From contig NZ_QJGZ01000037.1 in the NCBI RefSeq assembly GCF_003254585.1, forward strand, positions 124,001 to 188,000: a DNA stretch of 64,000 nucleotides, in the 5' to 3' direction. Below the pieces are notes generated by a model. That model made no database searches, had not been told where the DNA came from, and saw only the letters and a list, made by a program, of their open reading frames with translations. Position 1 is the first letter of the stretch. Each line of letters begins with the position of its first letter. Below, piece by piece: positions 1 through 8,938 of the stretch. This stretch comes from Flavobacterium sharifuzzamanii (lineage in GTDB: Bacteria; Bacteroidota; Bacteroidia; Flavobacteriales; Flavobacteriaceae). The position numbers and the translations under genes were made by a program.

Positions 1-278
1 AAAAATTAGAGCATTTTTTTGGTTCGATTTTTAAAGATGTTCTAGTATCTGAAGAATTAGGAATTGCAAAACCAAATATAGAATTTTATCAAAAAGCTTT
101 GGAGAAAATTAATTGCCTTCCAAATGAGGTTTTATATGTTGGTGATTCAATGAAATTAGATATTGAACCTGCTAGTCAATTAGGAATGAAATGCTTATTG
201 ATTGATAGAGATAACTTTTATCAAAAGTCAATTTACAAAATCAATAATCTTAGTGAGGTTTTACAATATTTGAAATGA
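1..278 (+). CDS. HAD-superfamily hydrolase, C-terminal part (5' end outside window)
   Basis: The reading frame is open from base 3 to a TGA at 276-278 and covers about the last 91 residues of a haloacid-dehalogenase-like phosphatase. The GIAKPNIEFYQKAL stretch carries the motif III lysine. The later VLYVGDSMKLDIEPASQLG stretch is the motif IV acidic loop (GDS...D) followed by the typical 'A...G' helix. The nucleophile Asp motif lies upstream of the window, so substrate and subfamily cannot be read. The next gene starts at 275 inside the stop codon (ATGA), so the two are translationally coupled and probably belong to the same sugar pathway. A sugar-phosphate phosphatase role is only an inference from context. 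Confidence 0.8.
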   Translation, partial: KLEHFFGSIFKDVLVSEELGIAKPNIEFYQKALEKINCLPNEVLYVGDSMKLDIEPASQLGMKCLLIDRDNFYQKSIYKINNLSEVLQYLK

Positions 279-904
279 AAACGCTAGCTATAATTGGAAG
301 TGGGGATTTAGGTCAGCAAATTGCTCATTATGCTATTTCTGATAATCACTACGGTAAAATCGTTTTTTTTGATGATTTTGCTACTGTGAGTGAAATTAAT
401 GGATATGAAATTCTTGGAAATTCAGATTCGATTGAAAAAGAATATTTGAAGAGAACTTTTGATGAATTGATTATAGGAATTGGATATAATCATTTATTAG
501 TTCGTAAGACTTTGTTTGAAAGGTTTAATGGTATAATTCCATTTGGAAAAGTTATACATTCCTCATCATGGGTAGATAATACTGCAAAAATAGAAAATGG
601 TTCTGTAATTTATCCTTGCTGCAGTATTGATGCCAACGTTATAATTGGAAATAATGTTATTATTAATATCAGTTCTGTTATTGCACATGATACAAAGATT
701 GATAGTCATTGCTTTATTTCACCAAGAGTAGCTTTGGCAGGTTTCATACATATTAAGGAAATGTGTATAATTGGAATTAATTCAACAATTATAGACAATA
801 TTAATATTACATCTAATACAAGACTTGGAGGAGGGACTGTAGTTATCAAAAACATTGACGAACCGGGGTTGTATGTTGGTAACCCTCAAAGGTTTGTGAG
901 GTGA
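275..904 (+). CDS. PglD/NeuD-like sugar O/N-acetyltransferase
   Basis: The 209-residue protein has the two-part layout of the PglD/NeuD family. An N-terminal Rossmann-like nucleotide-sugar-binding domain begins with AIIGSGDLGQQIA at residues 5-17. From about residue 95 a left-handed beta-helix of hexapeptide repeats follows (VIIGNNVIINISSVIAHD and later turns), ending with YVGNPQRFVR, the usual C-terminal acetyl-CoA-side cap. Such enzymes acetylate the amino group of UDP- or dTDP-4-amino-6-deoxy sugars, or hydroxyls of sialic acid. The next gene is a WecE-like 4-aminotransferase, so N-acetylation of a dTDP-4-amino-4,6-dideoxyhexose is the favoured role (inference). It could also serve the PglE/EpsN-like aminotransferase at 15580 or the sialic acid genes near 37 kb. 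Confidence 0.82.
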   Translation: MKTLAIIGSGDLGQQIAHYAISDNHYGKIVFFDDFATVSEINGYEILGNSDSIEKEYLKRTFDELIIGIGYNHLLVRKTLFERFNGIIPFGKVIHSSSWVDNTAKIENGSVIYPCCSIDANVIIGNNVIINISSVIAHDTKIDSHCFISPRVALAGFIHIKEMCIIGINSTIIDNINITSNTRLGGGTVVIKNIDEPGLYVGNPQRFVR

Positions 905-1001
905 GTTAAGACTCAAAAACTATCTCAAATTATATGATTCAATTCATTTTTTTACTATAACTATTTTAGTGAAAAATTATAAAATAAAAAACATCAAACA
1001 C

Positions 1002-2138
1002 ATGATTCCTTTTAATAAGCCATATCTAACGGGTAAAGAAACGCACTACATTTATGATGCTGTAAATTCAGGCAAAATATCTGGTAATGGAAAATATACG
1101 CAAAAATGTCAATCTTTTTTTGAATCTCATTATGGATTTAAAAAATGTCTATTAACGACATCATGTACTGATGCACTAGAAATGGCGGCAATATTGGCGA
1201 ATATTAAAGAAGATGATGAAGTCATTGTCCCAAGTTTTACATTTGTTTCGACCGCGATTGCTTTTGTTCGTCAAGGTGCAAAAATTATTTTTGCTGATTC
1301 ATATTCAGACAATCCAAACATTGATGCTGACAAAATAGAACAATTAATTACGCCAAAAACCAAAGCAATTGTTCCGGTTCATTATGCTGGTGTAGCATGT
1401 GATATGGATAAAATAATGGATTTAGCAAATAAATATAATTTGATTGTAATTGAAGATGCTGCACAAGCTATAGATAGTTTTTATATCGACAAAAATGGTG
1501 TAAAAAAAGCATTAGGTTCAATAGGTCATTTTGCAGCTTTTTCTTTCCACGAGACAAAAAATATAATTTCGGGAGAAGGGGGAATGCTTGTAGTAAATGA
1601 TGACAAATATATTACTAGGTCTGAAATTATTTGGGAAAAAGGCACAAATAGAGCAGAGTTTTTTAGAGGTGAAGTAAATAAATATGGATGGGTAGATACT
1701 GGTTCGTCTTTTTTACCATCTGAAATTATAGCGGCTTTCCTTTGGGCCCAAATAGAAAATCTGCAAGATATTCAAAATAAGAGAATAAAGCTCTGGGAAA
1801 CTTATTACAATGAGATTAAAAAGTTAGATAATAGTGCAATTAAATTGCCTGTAGTTCCTGACTATGCTACAAACAACGGACATATGTTTTATTTGTCTTG
1901 CAAAGATGGTGAGGTAAGGCATAAATTAATTAGTACTTTGAAGGAGAATGGATTTCATGCTGTCTTTCATTATTTATCTCTTCATTTAAGTGATTATTAT
2001 GTGGATAAACATGATGGAAGAAGCCTGTCTAATTCAGACTATTTTACTGATTGTCTCGTTCGTTTACCTCTTTATTATGAGCTGACAGATAATAATGTAG
2101 AAAATATAGTAGCATCGATTAGAAGTAGTTTTGAATAA
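1002..2138 (+). CDS. wecE: dTDP-4-amino-4,6-dideoxygalactose transaminase-like (WecE/RffA family, DegT fold)
   Basis: This is a PLP-dependent DegT/DnrJ/EryC1 aminotransferase of 378 residues counted from ATG 1002. I prefer that start because MIPFNKPYLTGKE matches the family N-terminus; an in-frame GTG at 969 would add 11 lysine- and asparagine-rich residues. Visible features are the LTTSCTDALEMAA block (51-63), EDAAQ (151-155) with the PLP-ring aspartate, and SFHETKN with the Schiff-base lysine at about 186. In E. coli, WecE converts dTDP-4-keto-6-deoxyglucose to dTDP-Fuc4N. The keto sugar would come from RmlA (18188) and RmlB, but RmlB is not in the window. The 3' end overlaps the flippase by 8 bases. 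Confidence 0.85.
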   Translation: MIPFNKPYLTGKETHYIYDAVNSGKISGNGKYTQKCQSFFESHYGFKKCLLTTSCTDALEMAAILANIKEDDEVIVPSFTFVSTAIAFVRQGAKIIFADSYSDNPNIDADKIEQLITPKTKAIVPVHYAGVACDMDKIMDLANKYNLIVIEDAAQAIDSFYIDKNGVKKALGSIGHFAAFSFHETKNIISGEGGMLVVNDDKYITRSEIIWEKGTNRAEFFRGEVNKYGWVDTGSSFLPSEIIAAFLWAQIENLQDIQNKRIKLWETYYNEIKKLDNSAIKLPVVPDYATNNGHMFYLSCKDGEVRHKLISTLKENGFHAVFHYLSLHLSDYYVDKHDGRSLSNSDYFTDCLVRLPLYYELTDNNVENIVASIRSSFE

Positions 2139-3489
2139 GATTAGCATAAAAAATATTAAAGGCTACTTTAATAACAACGATAGGAGTGAAAACATCAAGG
2201 CAAATGTAGTTGGATCAATTTTTTTAAAGGGGATAAGTATTTTTTTAAGTTTATTGGTCGTTCCTTTAACTATTAATTATATTTCGCCTTATCAATACGG
2301 TGTCTGGATTACAATTTCATCTATCATTGGATGGTTAAGCTTTTTTGATATTGGATTTGGAAATGGTTTAAAAAACAAATTTGTTGAGGCTATTACCACA
2401 GGAAAACTAAAATTAGCGCGAATTTATGTAAGTACAACTTATTCGATACTAGCCTTAATTATTTTATTGATTTGGGTATTATCAGTTTTAATTTCGAAGT
2501 TTGTTGACTGGCCCAAATTTTTAAATGTTAAAGGCGCAAATAACGAGGAGTTGTTCTATGTTATGTTGATTGTGCTTTCGACTTTTGCATTTCAATTTGT
2601 TTTAGGTTTAATAAATACAATTCTATCAGCTCTTCAAAAGCCTGTTATTACTTCATTAATTAATGTAATAAGTCAATTTTTGGTTTTAATAGGGATTTAT
2701 GTTTTAAGTAAAACAAGTTCAGGATCTATTTTAAATCTTAGTTTGTTAAATGGAATAGTAAACACTTTAGTTCTTTTTATCTTTTCTATTTATTTATTTA
2801 AAACATCATTAAAAAATTACGTTCCATCATTAAAGTTTGTTCGGTTTAGATATGCAAAAGGATTACTGACTTTAGGATTGAATTTTTTTATTTTGCAAAT
2901 TATTTCGATCATATATTATGAGACTAATAATATTATTATCACGAAGACATTAAGCCCACTTGATGTGACAGTGTACAATTTAGGATTTAAATATCTGTCA
3001 ATTATAGGAATGTTTTTTAGCATAATTATTTCTCCTTTTTGGAGTGCCTTTATTGAAGCAAGGGTCCTAAACGATATTTCATGGATGAGATCAGTGACAA
3101 AAAAACTATATAAAATATTTGGCTTGTTTTTATTGGCAACACTAATTTTAGTTTTATGTAGTTCTTTTGTATATAATATTTGGTTTGGAAAGTCTGTTAA
3201 TGTGCCATTTTTGATGACGATGTATTTGGGAATATGGCAAATTTTTAATATGTGGAATTCTTTACATTCGACTTTAATTTATGGATTTGGTAAAATTAAG
3301 TTACAGATTATAGCTTCTCTTTCTGTTGGAATTGTTAATATTCCATTAACTGTATTTTTTTGCCAAACATGGGGACTAAATGGAGTTGTAATTTCACAAA
3401 TTATTTTAGCGATGTCGATCGCTTGGATTGGCCCTCTACAATTAAATCTACTATTTAATAAAAATGCAAAAAGAATCTGGAACAAATAA
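2131..3489 (+). CDS. wzx: Wzx-type polysaccharide flippase
   Basis: The 452-residue protein is almost entirely hydrophobic, with about 12 membrane segments and short charged loops, as in the Wzx/PST branch of the MOP flippase superfamily. Family-like text includes VVPLTINYISPYQYGVW near residues 43-60 and FFDIGFGNGLKNK shortly after. It should move undecaprenyl-diphosphate-linked oligosaccharide across the inner membrane for Wzy-dependent polymerisation. Translation starts at TTG 2131 inside the end of the preceding gene; no in-frame ATG lies near the N-terminus. Its 3' end overlaps the next glycosyltransferase by 26 bases. It is notable because an ABC-type exporter is also encoded at 21317-23349. 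Substrate specificity cannot be read from sequence. Confidence 0.85.
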   Translation: MNKISIKNIKGYFNNNDRSENIKANVVGSIFLKGISIFLSLLVVPLTINYISPYQYGVWITISSIIGWLSFFDIGFGNGLKNKFVEAITTGKLKLARIYVSTTYSILALIILLIWVLSVLISKFVDWPKFLNVKGANNEELFYVMLIVLSTFAFQFVLGLINTILSALQKPVITSLINVISQFLVLIGIYVLSKTSSGSILNLSLLNGIVNTLVLFIFSIYLFKTSLKNYVPSLKFVRFRYAKGLLTLGLNFFILQIISIIYYETNNIIITKTLSPLDVTVYNLGFKYLSIIGMFFSIIISPFWSAFIEARVLNDISWMRSVTKKLYKIFGLFLLATLILVLCSSFVYNIWFGKSVNVPFLMTMYLGIWQIFNMWNSLHSTLIYGFGKIKLQIIASLSVGIVNIPLTVFFCQTWGLNGVVISQIILAMSIAWIGPLQLNLLFNKNAKRIWNK

Positions 3490-4774
3490 AAGTTCTAACG
3501 CCTTAATAATAACAAGTTTTCTTGATAATGGCAATTCATCTAAAATGATTTTGGATATCTCGAAATCATTAAGTAATAATTATAATATTGACGTTATTAC
3601 AAAATACCCTTTTATTAGCAAGGATTTTAATGTTTATTCAGCGTATAATAAATATGAGAAATTAGGTCATGATTTTTCTGCTCGTGCTCATGCTCTATTG
3701 TTAAAATATAAATTGTTATCTGTACCTCATAAATTTGAATCCAAGGAAAATTTGCCATATTACTTTTTTGGATTAAATGATGAAAAACCACCTGTTAATA
3801 CTAAAAGAATTGTAAATCGCATAAAAAAGAAATACGATTTTATTTTAGTGTTTTTTTGGCAAGGTCTCGTTACAAGTAAAACATTAAAGGATATCTACGA
3901 TAAATTTGAAATTCCTTTTTTATTAGTTGCGGCAGATATGTTTCCTATGACAGGGGGATGTAGTTATTTTTGGGATTGCGAGCGTGTAAAGCAGTCTTGT
4001 GGTAAATGTCAGGGGATACTTTCATCAGATGAAAATGATGCTACTCGTAAAAATTTTCTTTACAAGAAAGATGTATTTGCCAATATTAAAAGTATTTTTT
4101 TAGGTAATAATTGGCAAAATAGATATGCTGCTGAGTCTGGATTATTTAAAAATATAGGGACGATTTATCCCATCGTTGACGAAAATGTGTTTCGACCAAG
4201 AGATAGAAAGACATTAAAAAAGGACTTTAACTATTCTGACAAAAAAGTATTGTTTTTTGGATCGCTTGGAGTTCATGATCCTCGGAAGGGATTTAAATTT
4301 CTTTTAGAGGCTTTAAAGTTGCTATACATAAAAAGACCAGATTTGGTTTCTAACATTGTTCTGGTTGTTGCAGGGAGTGGAGAAAAAGTTGAAGATCTTG
4401 ATGAATTTAATATTGATTATACTGGCCATTTAACTTTTGATCAATTAGCAGAATATTACGCTTTAGCTGATCTATTCCTAAGTCCAAGTATACAAGATGC
4501 TGGTCCAATGATGCTAAATCAAGCTTTAATGTGTGGTACTCCAGCAGTGGCATTTAACATAGGAACTGCTTGTGATATAATTAATGAAGGGACTGGATAC
4601 CTAGCAAAATTTAAAGACAGTGAGGATTTTTGTAATGGTATAATTAGTTTAATTACTAAAAGTCCAACAGAATTAGATGTGATTTCAAAGAATTGTAGAT
4701 CAGAATCAATGACTAGATCTTCTTATGAAGGATTCAGCTCAGCCATCATAAACGCTTATCACATGATTGACTAA
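3464..4774 (+). CDS. Glycosyltransferase family 4 (WcaC-like, cysteine-containing)
   Basis: This is a GT-B fold retaining glycosyltransferase of 436 residues. The N-terminal domain contains a four-cysteine cluster, C166/C172/C179/C182, within the TGGCSYFWDCERVKQSCGKC stretch. A similar 'TGGC...C...CGNCP' block is familiar from WcaC-like colanic acid transferases. The C-terminal donor domain shows LFFGSLGVHDPRKGFKFLLE and SIQDAGPMMLNQAL, the variant of the E-x7-E motif in this subgroup. It begins within the 3' end of wzx (26-base overlap), so expression is coupled. Donor and acceptor sugars are unknown. Confidence 0.85.
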   Translation: MQKESGTNKSSNALIITSFLDNGNSSKMILDISKSLSNNYNIDVITKYPFISKDFNVYSAYNKYEKLGHDFSARAHALLLKYKLLSVPHKFESKENLPYYFFGLNDEKPPVNTKRIVNRIKKKYDFILVFFWQGLVTSKTLKDIYDKFEIPFLLVAADMFPMTGGCSYFWDCERVKQSCGKCQGILSSDENDATRKNFLYKKDVFANIKSIFLGNNWQNRYAAESGLFKNIGTIYPIVDENVFRPRDRKTLKKDFNYSDKKVLFFGSLGVHDPRKGFKFLLEALKLLYIKRPDLVSNIVLVVAGSGEKVEDLDEFNIDYTGHLTFDQLAEYYALADLFLSPSIQDAGPMMLNQALMCGTPAVAFNIGTACDIINEGTGYLAKFKDSEDFCNGIISLITKSPTELDVISKNCRSESMTRSSYEGFSSAIINAYHMID

Positions 4775-4827
4775 GTTAATATTTTGAACATATTTTTTAA
4801 TTTTTTAAATAAAGTTTGCGATTTAAA

Positions 4828-4866
4828 ATGAAAAAAATAATAATAAATGAAAAAAATAATAATTAA
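4828..4866 (+). repeat. Duplicated start region with a 12-codon upstream ORF
   Basis: The bases from ATG 4828 (ATGAAAAAAATAATAATAA) are almost repeated from ATG 4847 (ATGAAAAAAATAATAATTA), a 19-base tandem duplication with one visible change. Because 19 is not a multiple of three, the upstream ATG reads a different frame and stops at TAA 4864-4866, overlapping the real gene start. This may be simple slippage in AT-rich DNA, or it may act as an attenuating upstream start. Confidence 0.75.
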
Positions 4867-5464
4867 TGGAATTGCCAATGTCAGCTTAATTTTATTTCCA
4901 TTAAAATTCTTGGTCAAAATTAAAAATGTTTTTAACTCGATATATACTGCCAGAATTTTGAAAGGCTTGAAAGAAGCAAGCAACGGGAGCATTAAATATC
5001 CAATGTATCTTAAAGGAGGGGAGTATATTAAAATTGGAAACAATTTTGATTGTGATCAGAGGTTACGTTTAGATGCAATAGACAATTTTCTTGGAGAAAA
5101 GTTTTATCCAGAAATAATTATAGGTAATAATGTTTCAATTCAAAAAGATTGTCATATTGGAGCAATAAATAAAATTATTTTAGGCGACAATGTTTTATTA
5201 GCAAGTAAAGTATATATCAGTGATCATTCACATGGTGAAATTACAAAAGAGGCGTTGTTGCTACCGCCTTCAAAAAGGAAATTATATAGTAAAAGTCCCG
5301 TTATCATTGAAGATAATGTTTGGCTCGGTGAGAATGTAGTAGTTTTACCAGGAGTAACTATTGGAGAAAATACAGTTGTAGGAGCTAATGCAGTCGTTAC
5401 AAAATCAATACCAAAAAATAGTGTCGTTGGAGGAAATCCGGCTAGAGTAATAAGAGAATTATAA
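4847..5464 (+). CDS. Hexapeptide-repeat acyltransferase (maltose/galactoside acetyltransferase-like)
   Basis: The 205-residue protein has a basic, partly hydrophobic N-terminus followed by a left-handed beta-helix. The catalytic-type segment ISDHSHGEI around residues 124-132 is followed by VIIEDNVWLGENVVVLPGVT and the usual end, SVVGGNPARVI. These are the hallmarks of LbH_MAT-like O-acetyltransferases that use acetyl-CoA on a sugar hydroxyl. The next gene, a WbsX protein, starts 2 bases downstream. The start is unusual: the first 19-20 bases of the coding sequence are an imperfect direct repeat of 4828-4846, which carries its own out-of-frame ATG. The 4847 start is preferred because the 4828 frame stops after 12 codons. 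Confidence 0.83.
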   Translation: MKKIIINGIANVSLILFPLKFLVKIKNVFNSIYTARILKGLKEASNGSIKYPMYLKGGEYIKIGNNFDCDQRLRLDAIDNFLGEKFYPEIIIGNNVSIQKDCHIGAINKIILGDNVLLASKVYISDHSHGEITKEALLLPPSKRKLYSKSPVIIEDNVWLGENVVVLPGVTIGENTVVGANAVVTKSIPKNSVVGGNPARVIREL

Positions 5465-5466
5465 TC

Positions 5467-6570
5467 ATGAAAAAAGAAGCAAGAGTTATAGCGTTATATT
5501 TGCCACAATATCATCCTATTCCAGAAAATGATAAATGGTGGGGTAAAGGTTTTACTGAATGGACTAATGTTGGAAAAGCAAAGGCTTTATTCAGAGGGCA
5601 TTATCAACCTAGAATACCTGCTGATTTAGGGTATTATGATCTTAGAGTTTCTGAAACTCGCAAAGCTCAAGCTGATATGGCAAAACAATATGGCGTTGAA
5701 GGATTTTGTTACTGGCATTATTGGTTTGGAAATGGTAAAAGATTAATCGAAAGACCATTTAACGAAGTACTTGAATCAGGAGAACCTGACTTCCCATTTT
5801 GTCTTGCATGGGCAAATGAAACTTGGAAAGGCTTTGATCATGGTCTTAAGAACAGAAATGTATTAATAGAGCAACTTTATCCAGGTATTCACGATTACGA
5901 AGCTCATTTTTATGAAGTTTTGCCTGCTCTTAAAGATAAAAGATATATTACTGTACATGGAAAACCATTGTTTATGATATATAAACCTTTGGCTTCAGAA
6001 GAGATTAAGGTTTTTATGGAAACATGGAAAAAGCTGGCAAATGATAATGATTTGCCTGGGATATATTTTGTTGGACATCATAATGATTTGAGAAATAATT
6101 TAGAAGAAATTTTAAAAACTGGAGTTGATGCTGTAAATACTACGCGTTTAAATAATTATATTATTAATCATAGATCAATTTCTGAAAAGATTTTAAGCAG
6201 AATTAAAAGAATTTTTCTTGGAAATGCAGCTGCGTATGCAGTTCCGTACAAAATAATGTCTAAGTATTTTTTGGTGCCCGAGGAAGATAAACTTCCAAAT
6301 GTATTTCCTAGTATAATTCCCGGATGGGACCATACTCCAAGAAGTGGTCATGAAGGTTTGGTAATGACAGATTCAACACCAAATTTATTTGAACTACATG
6401 TAAAGGAGACTGTCGATATAGTTGACGAAAAAGATTCTGAAAATAAAATTATTTTTATTAAATCATGGAATGAATGGGCAGAAGGAAATTATATGGAACC
6501 AGATTTAAAATGGGGTAAAAAATATCTTGAAGCGTTAAAAAGACAAATTGTTAAGGAAGAAATTAAATAA
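5467..6570 (+). CDS. WbsX-family (GH99-like) polysaccharide biosynthesis protein
   Basis: The 367-residue protein matches the Glyco_tran_WbsX family, found only in polysaccharide loci. It opens with VIALYLPQYHPIPENDKWWG, continues with GFTEWTNV, then GFCYWHYWFGNGKRLIERP and FCLAWANETW near residue 110, and near the C-terminus has SWNEWAEGNYMEPD. Aromatic- and acid-rich blocks of this kind resemble GH99-like (beta/alpha)8 barrels, yet the family is usually annotated as a glycosyltransferase. Whether it transfers or hydrolyses is not established as far as I know. There is no signal peptide, so action is cytoplasmic. It lies 2 bases after the acetyltransferase and 2 bases before a GT2. Confidence 0.85.
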   Translation: MKKEARVIALYLPQYHPIPENDKWWGKGFTEWTNVGKAKALFRGHYQPRIPADLGYYDLRVSETRKAQADMAKQYGVEGFCYWHYWFGNGKRLIERPFNEVLESGEPDFPFCLAWANETWKGFDHGLKNRNVLIEQLYPGIHDYEAHFYEVLPALKDKRYITVHGKPLFMIYKPLASEEIKVFMETWKKLANDNDLPGIYFVGHHNDLRNNLEEILKTGVDAVNTTRLNNYIINHRSISEKILSRIKRIFLGNAAAYAVPYKIMSKYFLVPEEDKLPNVFPSIIPGWDHTPRSGHEGLVMTDSTPNLFELHVKETVDIVDEKDSENKIIFIKSWNEWAEGNYMEPDLKWGKKYLEALKRQIVKEEIK

Positions 6571-6572
6571 TA

Positions 6573-7559
6573 ATGAAGGTTTCGGTTATTATTCCGGTTT
6601 ATAATGCTCAAAATTATCTGAAGAAATGCTTGGATAGTGTTTTAAATCAAACGCTTAAAGATATTGAAGTAATTTGCATCGATGATTGTTCTTCTGATGG
6701 ATCGTATAATATTTTAAAGGATTATTCTTCTAAAGATAGTCGATTAAAATATTACAGAAATGACAAGAATATCGGTCAAGGATTAACTAGAAATCGAGGC
6801 TTGGATTTGGTACAAGGTGAGTTTGTTGCTTTTGTTGATTGCGATGACTGGATAGAACCTGAGATGTATGAAGTTCTTTATTCAAAAAATGATATTCAAA
6901 AATTTGATTTAGTTTGCTGTAATTTAGTTAGCAATTTTCCTAATGGTTTTAGCGGAATACCTCAAATGCCATCAAGAGATTTAATTACAAAAGATTTCCT
7001 TATAAATGAGGCATTATCGCCATCTATAGAATTCTTTTCTCCAAATTCTCCTTGCGATAAAATTTATAGAAAAGAGACTATTGATAAGTTTAACCTCAGG
7101 TTTGAAAGTGAGAGAAAATTTCTGTATGAAGATAAACTATTTAATTTAATGTTTTTATCCTCAAATCCATCCTTTTACTTTGAACCGAAAGTATTTTACC
7201 ACTATATGATCAGATACGGAAGTACAATGACTTCTTACAAAGAAAATTTAGTTGAGAAATATTTCTATATGGAAGAAAGGATAGTTGAAGTTTTAAATAA
7301 AAATGGTTGTTTGCATGATGAACAAAGGATAAGATTGAAAAGAAGCTTATTTGAAATGACTTTTGTTTTTTCTTTAAATGCATTAGTTTATAATAAATCA
7401 ATAGGTGGGAAACTATCAAGTTTCAGAGAATTAATAAATGATAAACGAGTATCATCTAATGCTAAGTTGTTTAAAATTGGTGATATTCCGAAGTCTAATT
7501 CAAGAATTAAGGGACTAGTTAAGGCAATGTGTTTCTTGATTTTGAAATATTGTAGATAA
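6573..7559 (+). CDS. Glycosyltransferase family 2
   Basis: This is a GT-A fold inverting glycosyltransferase of 328 residues. The N-terminal domain shows VSVIIPVYNAQNYLKKCLDS, then ICIDDCSSDGS at about 34-44 (nucleotide-binding aspartates), and the metal-binding DxD-type motif FVDCDDW at 87-93. The C-terminal half is basic and probably membrane-associated. It sits 2 bases after the WbsX gene and 17 bases before the polymerase-like gene, within the block expected to build the Wzx/Wzy repeat unit. Donor and acceptor are unknown. Confidence 0.87.
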   Translation: MKVSVIIPVYNAQNYLKKCLDSVLNQTLKDIEVICIDDCSSDGSYNILKDYSSKDSRLKYYRNDKNIGQGLTRNRGLDLVQGEFVAFVDCDDWIEPEMYEVLYSKNDIQKFDLVCCNLVSNFPNGFSGIPQMPSRDLITKDFLINEALSPSIEFFSPNSPCDKIYRKETIDKFNLRFESERKFLYEDKLFNLMFLSSNPSFYFEPKVFYHYMIRYGSTMTSYKENLVEKYFYMEERIVEVLNKNGCLHDEQRIRLKRSLFEMTFVFSLNALVYNKSIGGKLSSFRELINDKRVSSNAKLFKIGDIPKSNSRIKGLVKAMCFLILKYCR

Positions 7560-7576
7560 AATATTAAATTAGTTAA

Positions 7577-8938
7577 ATGCAAGAATTTAAATTTAAAAAG
7601 CATTCCTTAATATTTGTTCTCTTACTTATAGAGTCTATTTGCTTATTCTTATTTGCGCCAGATTATTACCATTATGGTTTTAATTTGTTTTGTATGTGTC
7701 AGTATCTCTTTAGCTGTTTTTTGTTTTTAAAATTGAAAAAAAAACAAAACTACTTTGATTTTGATGTGATTTTTATGTTTTCCTTCTTTTTTGTTATGTT
7801 TTTCTATCCAGTATTTATGTTTCAGAGTGATCCCTTGAAATATTTTGCTTTTCAATATGAATTTAACGAAAATGTTATTTCACGATCAACAGCATTATCT
7901 TTACTGGGTATGCAATCTTACTTTTTAGGAAGTATTTCATTTCGGGAGAAGAAAATTAGTCAGCCAAGAACTAAACCCTATGATTATATTACAAGTTTAA
8001 CTTTGATTTCTGCTATTTCCTTTTTTCTTTTCATTGTCTCAGGAGGTTATGCCAGTCTGAAAGGTGCTTATTCAGGAGAAGAAGTTCAATCTTCTGGTTT
8101 GGGATCTTATTTTAGAGCATTTACTACACCATTCCTGTATTGTGCGCTGGCATTGCAATTTGATTATTTGTATAAACTAAACAAAGATAAATTTGAAATA
8201 AAAGGATTGAAAAATATTTTAATAGTTTATACTATTTTTTTTTCAGTTTTAATGGTAATGACTGGAAGTAGGGCCAATATACTTCAAGTTATATTGATTT
8301 GTGGAGGTTTATATACTGCATATTACAAAAATATTAGTTTTGTAAAGTTTATTCCTTTGATGATTATTGGTATTTTAGGCATGTTTGCAATTAATATCGC
8401 TCGTGGAGGAGGAGAAATATCAGGGCTGGCAGATATTGTGATGGATCTTATTATTAATAACAGAAATACATACATGGCTGTTGATTATGTGGATGTGAAC
8501 GGTATAACTTATGGTAAAACAATGTTTTCAGTTATCTTAGCTCCATTTCCATTTATGCAAAAAATTATATTTTCTATTTTTCATATAGATGTGTGGGATG
8601 CTTCTTCATCTGCATTAATCACAAAAATTTCACTTGGTGGAGAAAGTGAATTAGGGCTGGGAACTAATATTATAGCTGATCTTTATATGTCTTTTGGAAT
8701 GATTGGTGTGATTGTTTTAATGTTTTTTTTAGGGAGATATATATCAAAATTTTTATATATGGCAAAGAATAATATTTATGCACTAATTGCTTATTCTGTT
8801 ATGATGTCATATTCTGTATATATTGTAAGATCAGAGTTTTTTTTCGCAGGTAGAGATTTATTGTGGGGGATTTTCTTTTTTTTCTGCATTCATATATACA
8901 ATAATAATAAGATTCAGAAAAAATTATCAAATAGATGA
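7577..8938 (+). CDS. wzy: Wzy-like O-antigen/oligosaccharide repeat-unit polymerase
   Basis: The 453-residue integral membrane protein has about 10-12 predicted segments and a large extracytoplasmic loop after the middle of the protein (from about GGEISGLADIV to GGESELGLGTNIIADLY). The conserved-looking arginine segment VMTGSRANILQV at about 217-229 resembles the 'GSR' region of Wzy and EpsG-like polymerases. Sequence conservation in the family is very low, so the call rests on topology, size and location between glycosyltransferases downstream of wzx. It should polymerise lipid-linked repeat units in the periplasm. The next gene overlaps by 4 bases (ATGA). The alternative is an O-antigen ligase. 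Confidence 0.65.
   Translation: MQEFKFKKHSLIFVLLLIESICLFLFAPDYYHYGFNLFCMCQYLFSCFLFLKLKKKQNYFDFDVIFMFSFFFVMFFYPVFMFQSDPLKYFAFQYEFNENVISRSTALSLLGMQSYFLGSISFREKKISQPRTKPYDYITSLTLISAISFFLFIVSGGYASLKGAYSGEEVQSSGLGSYFRAFTTPFLYCALALQFDYLYKLNKDKFEIKGLKNILIVYTIFFSVLMVMTGSRANILQVILICGGLYTAYYKNISFVKFIPLMIIGILGMFAINIARGGGEISGLADIVMDLIINNRNTYMAVDYVDVNGITYGKTMFSVILAPFPFMQKIIFSIFHIDVWDASSSALITKISLGGESELGLGTNIIADLYMSFGMIGVIVLMFFLGRYISKFLYMAKNNIYALIAYSVMMSYSVYIVRSEFFFAGRDLLWGIFFFFCIHIYNNNKIQKKLSNR

Noticed and set aside
4771..5043. Minus-strand frame of 90 codons overlapping the acetyltransferase start
   Set aside because: It is antisense to a well-supported gene, is a low-complexity lysine/phenylalanine product, and has no recognisable motif.
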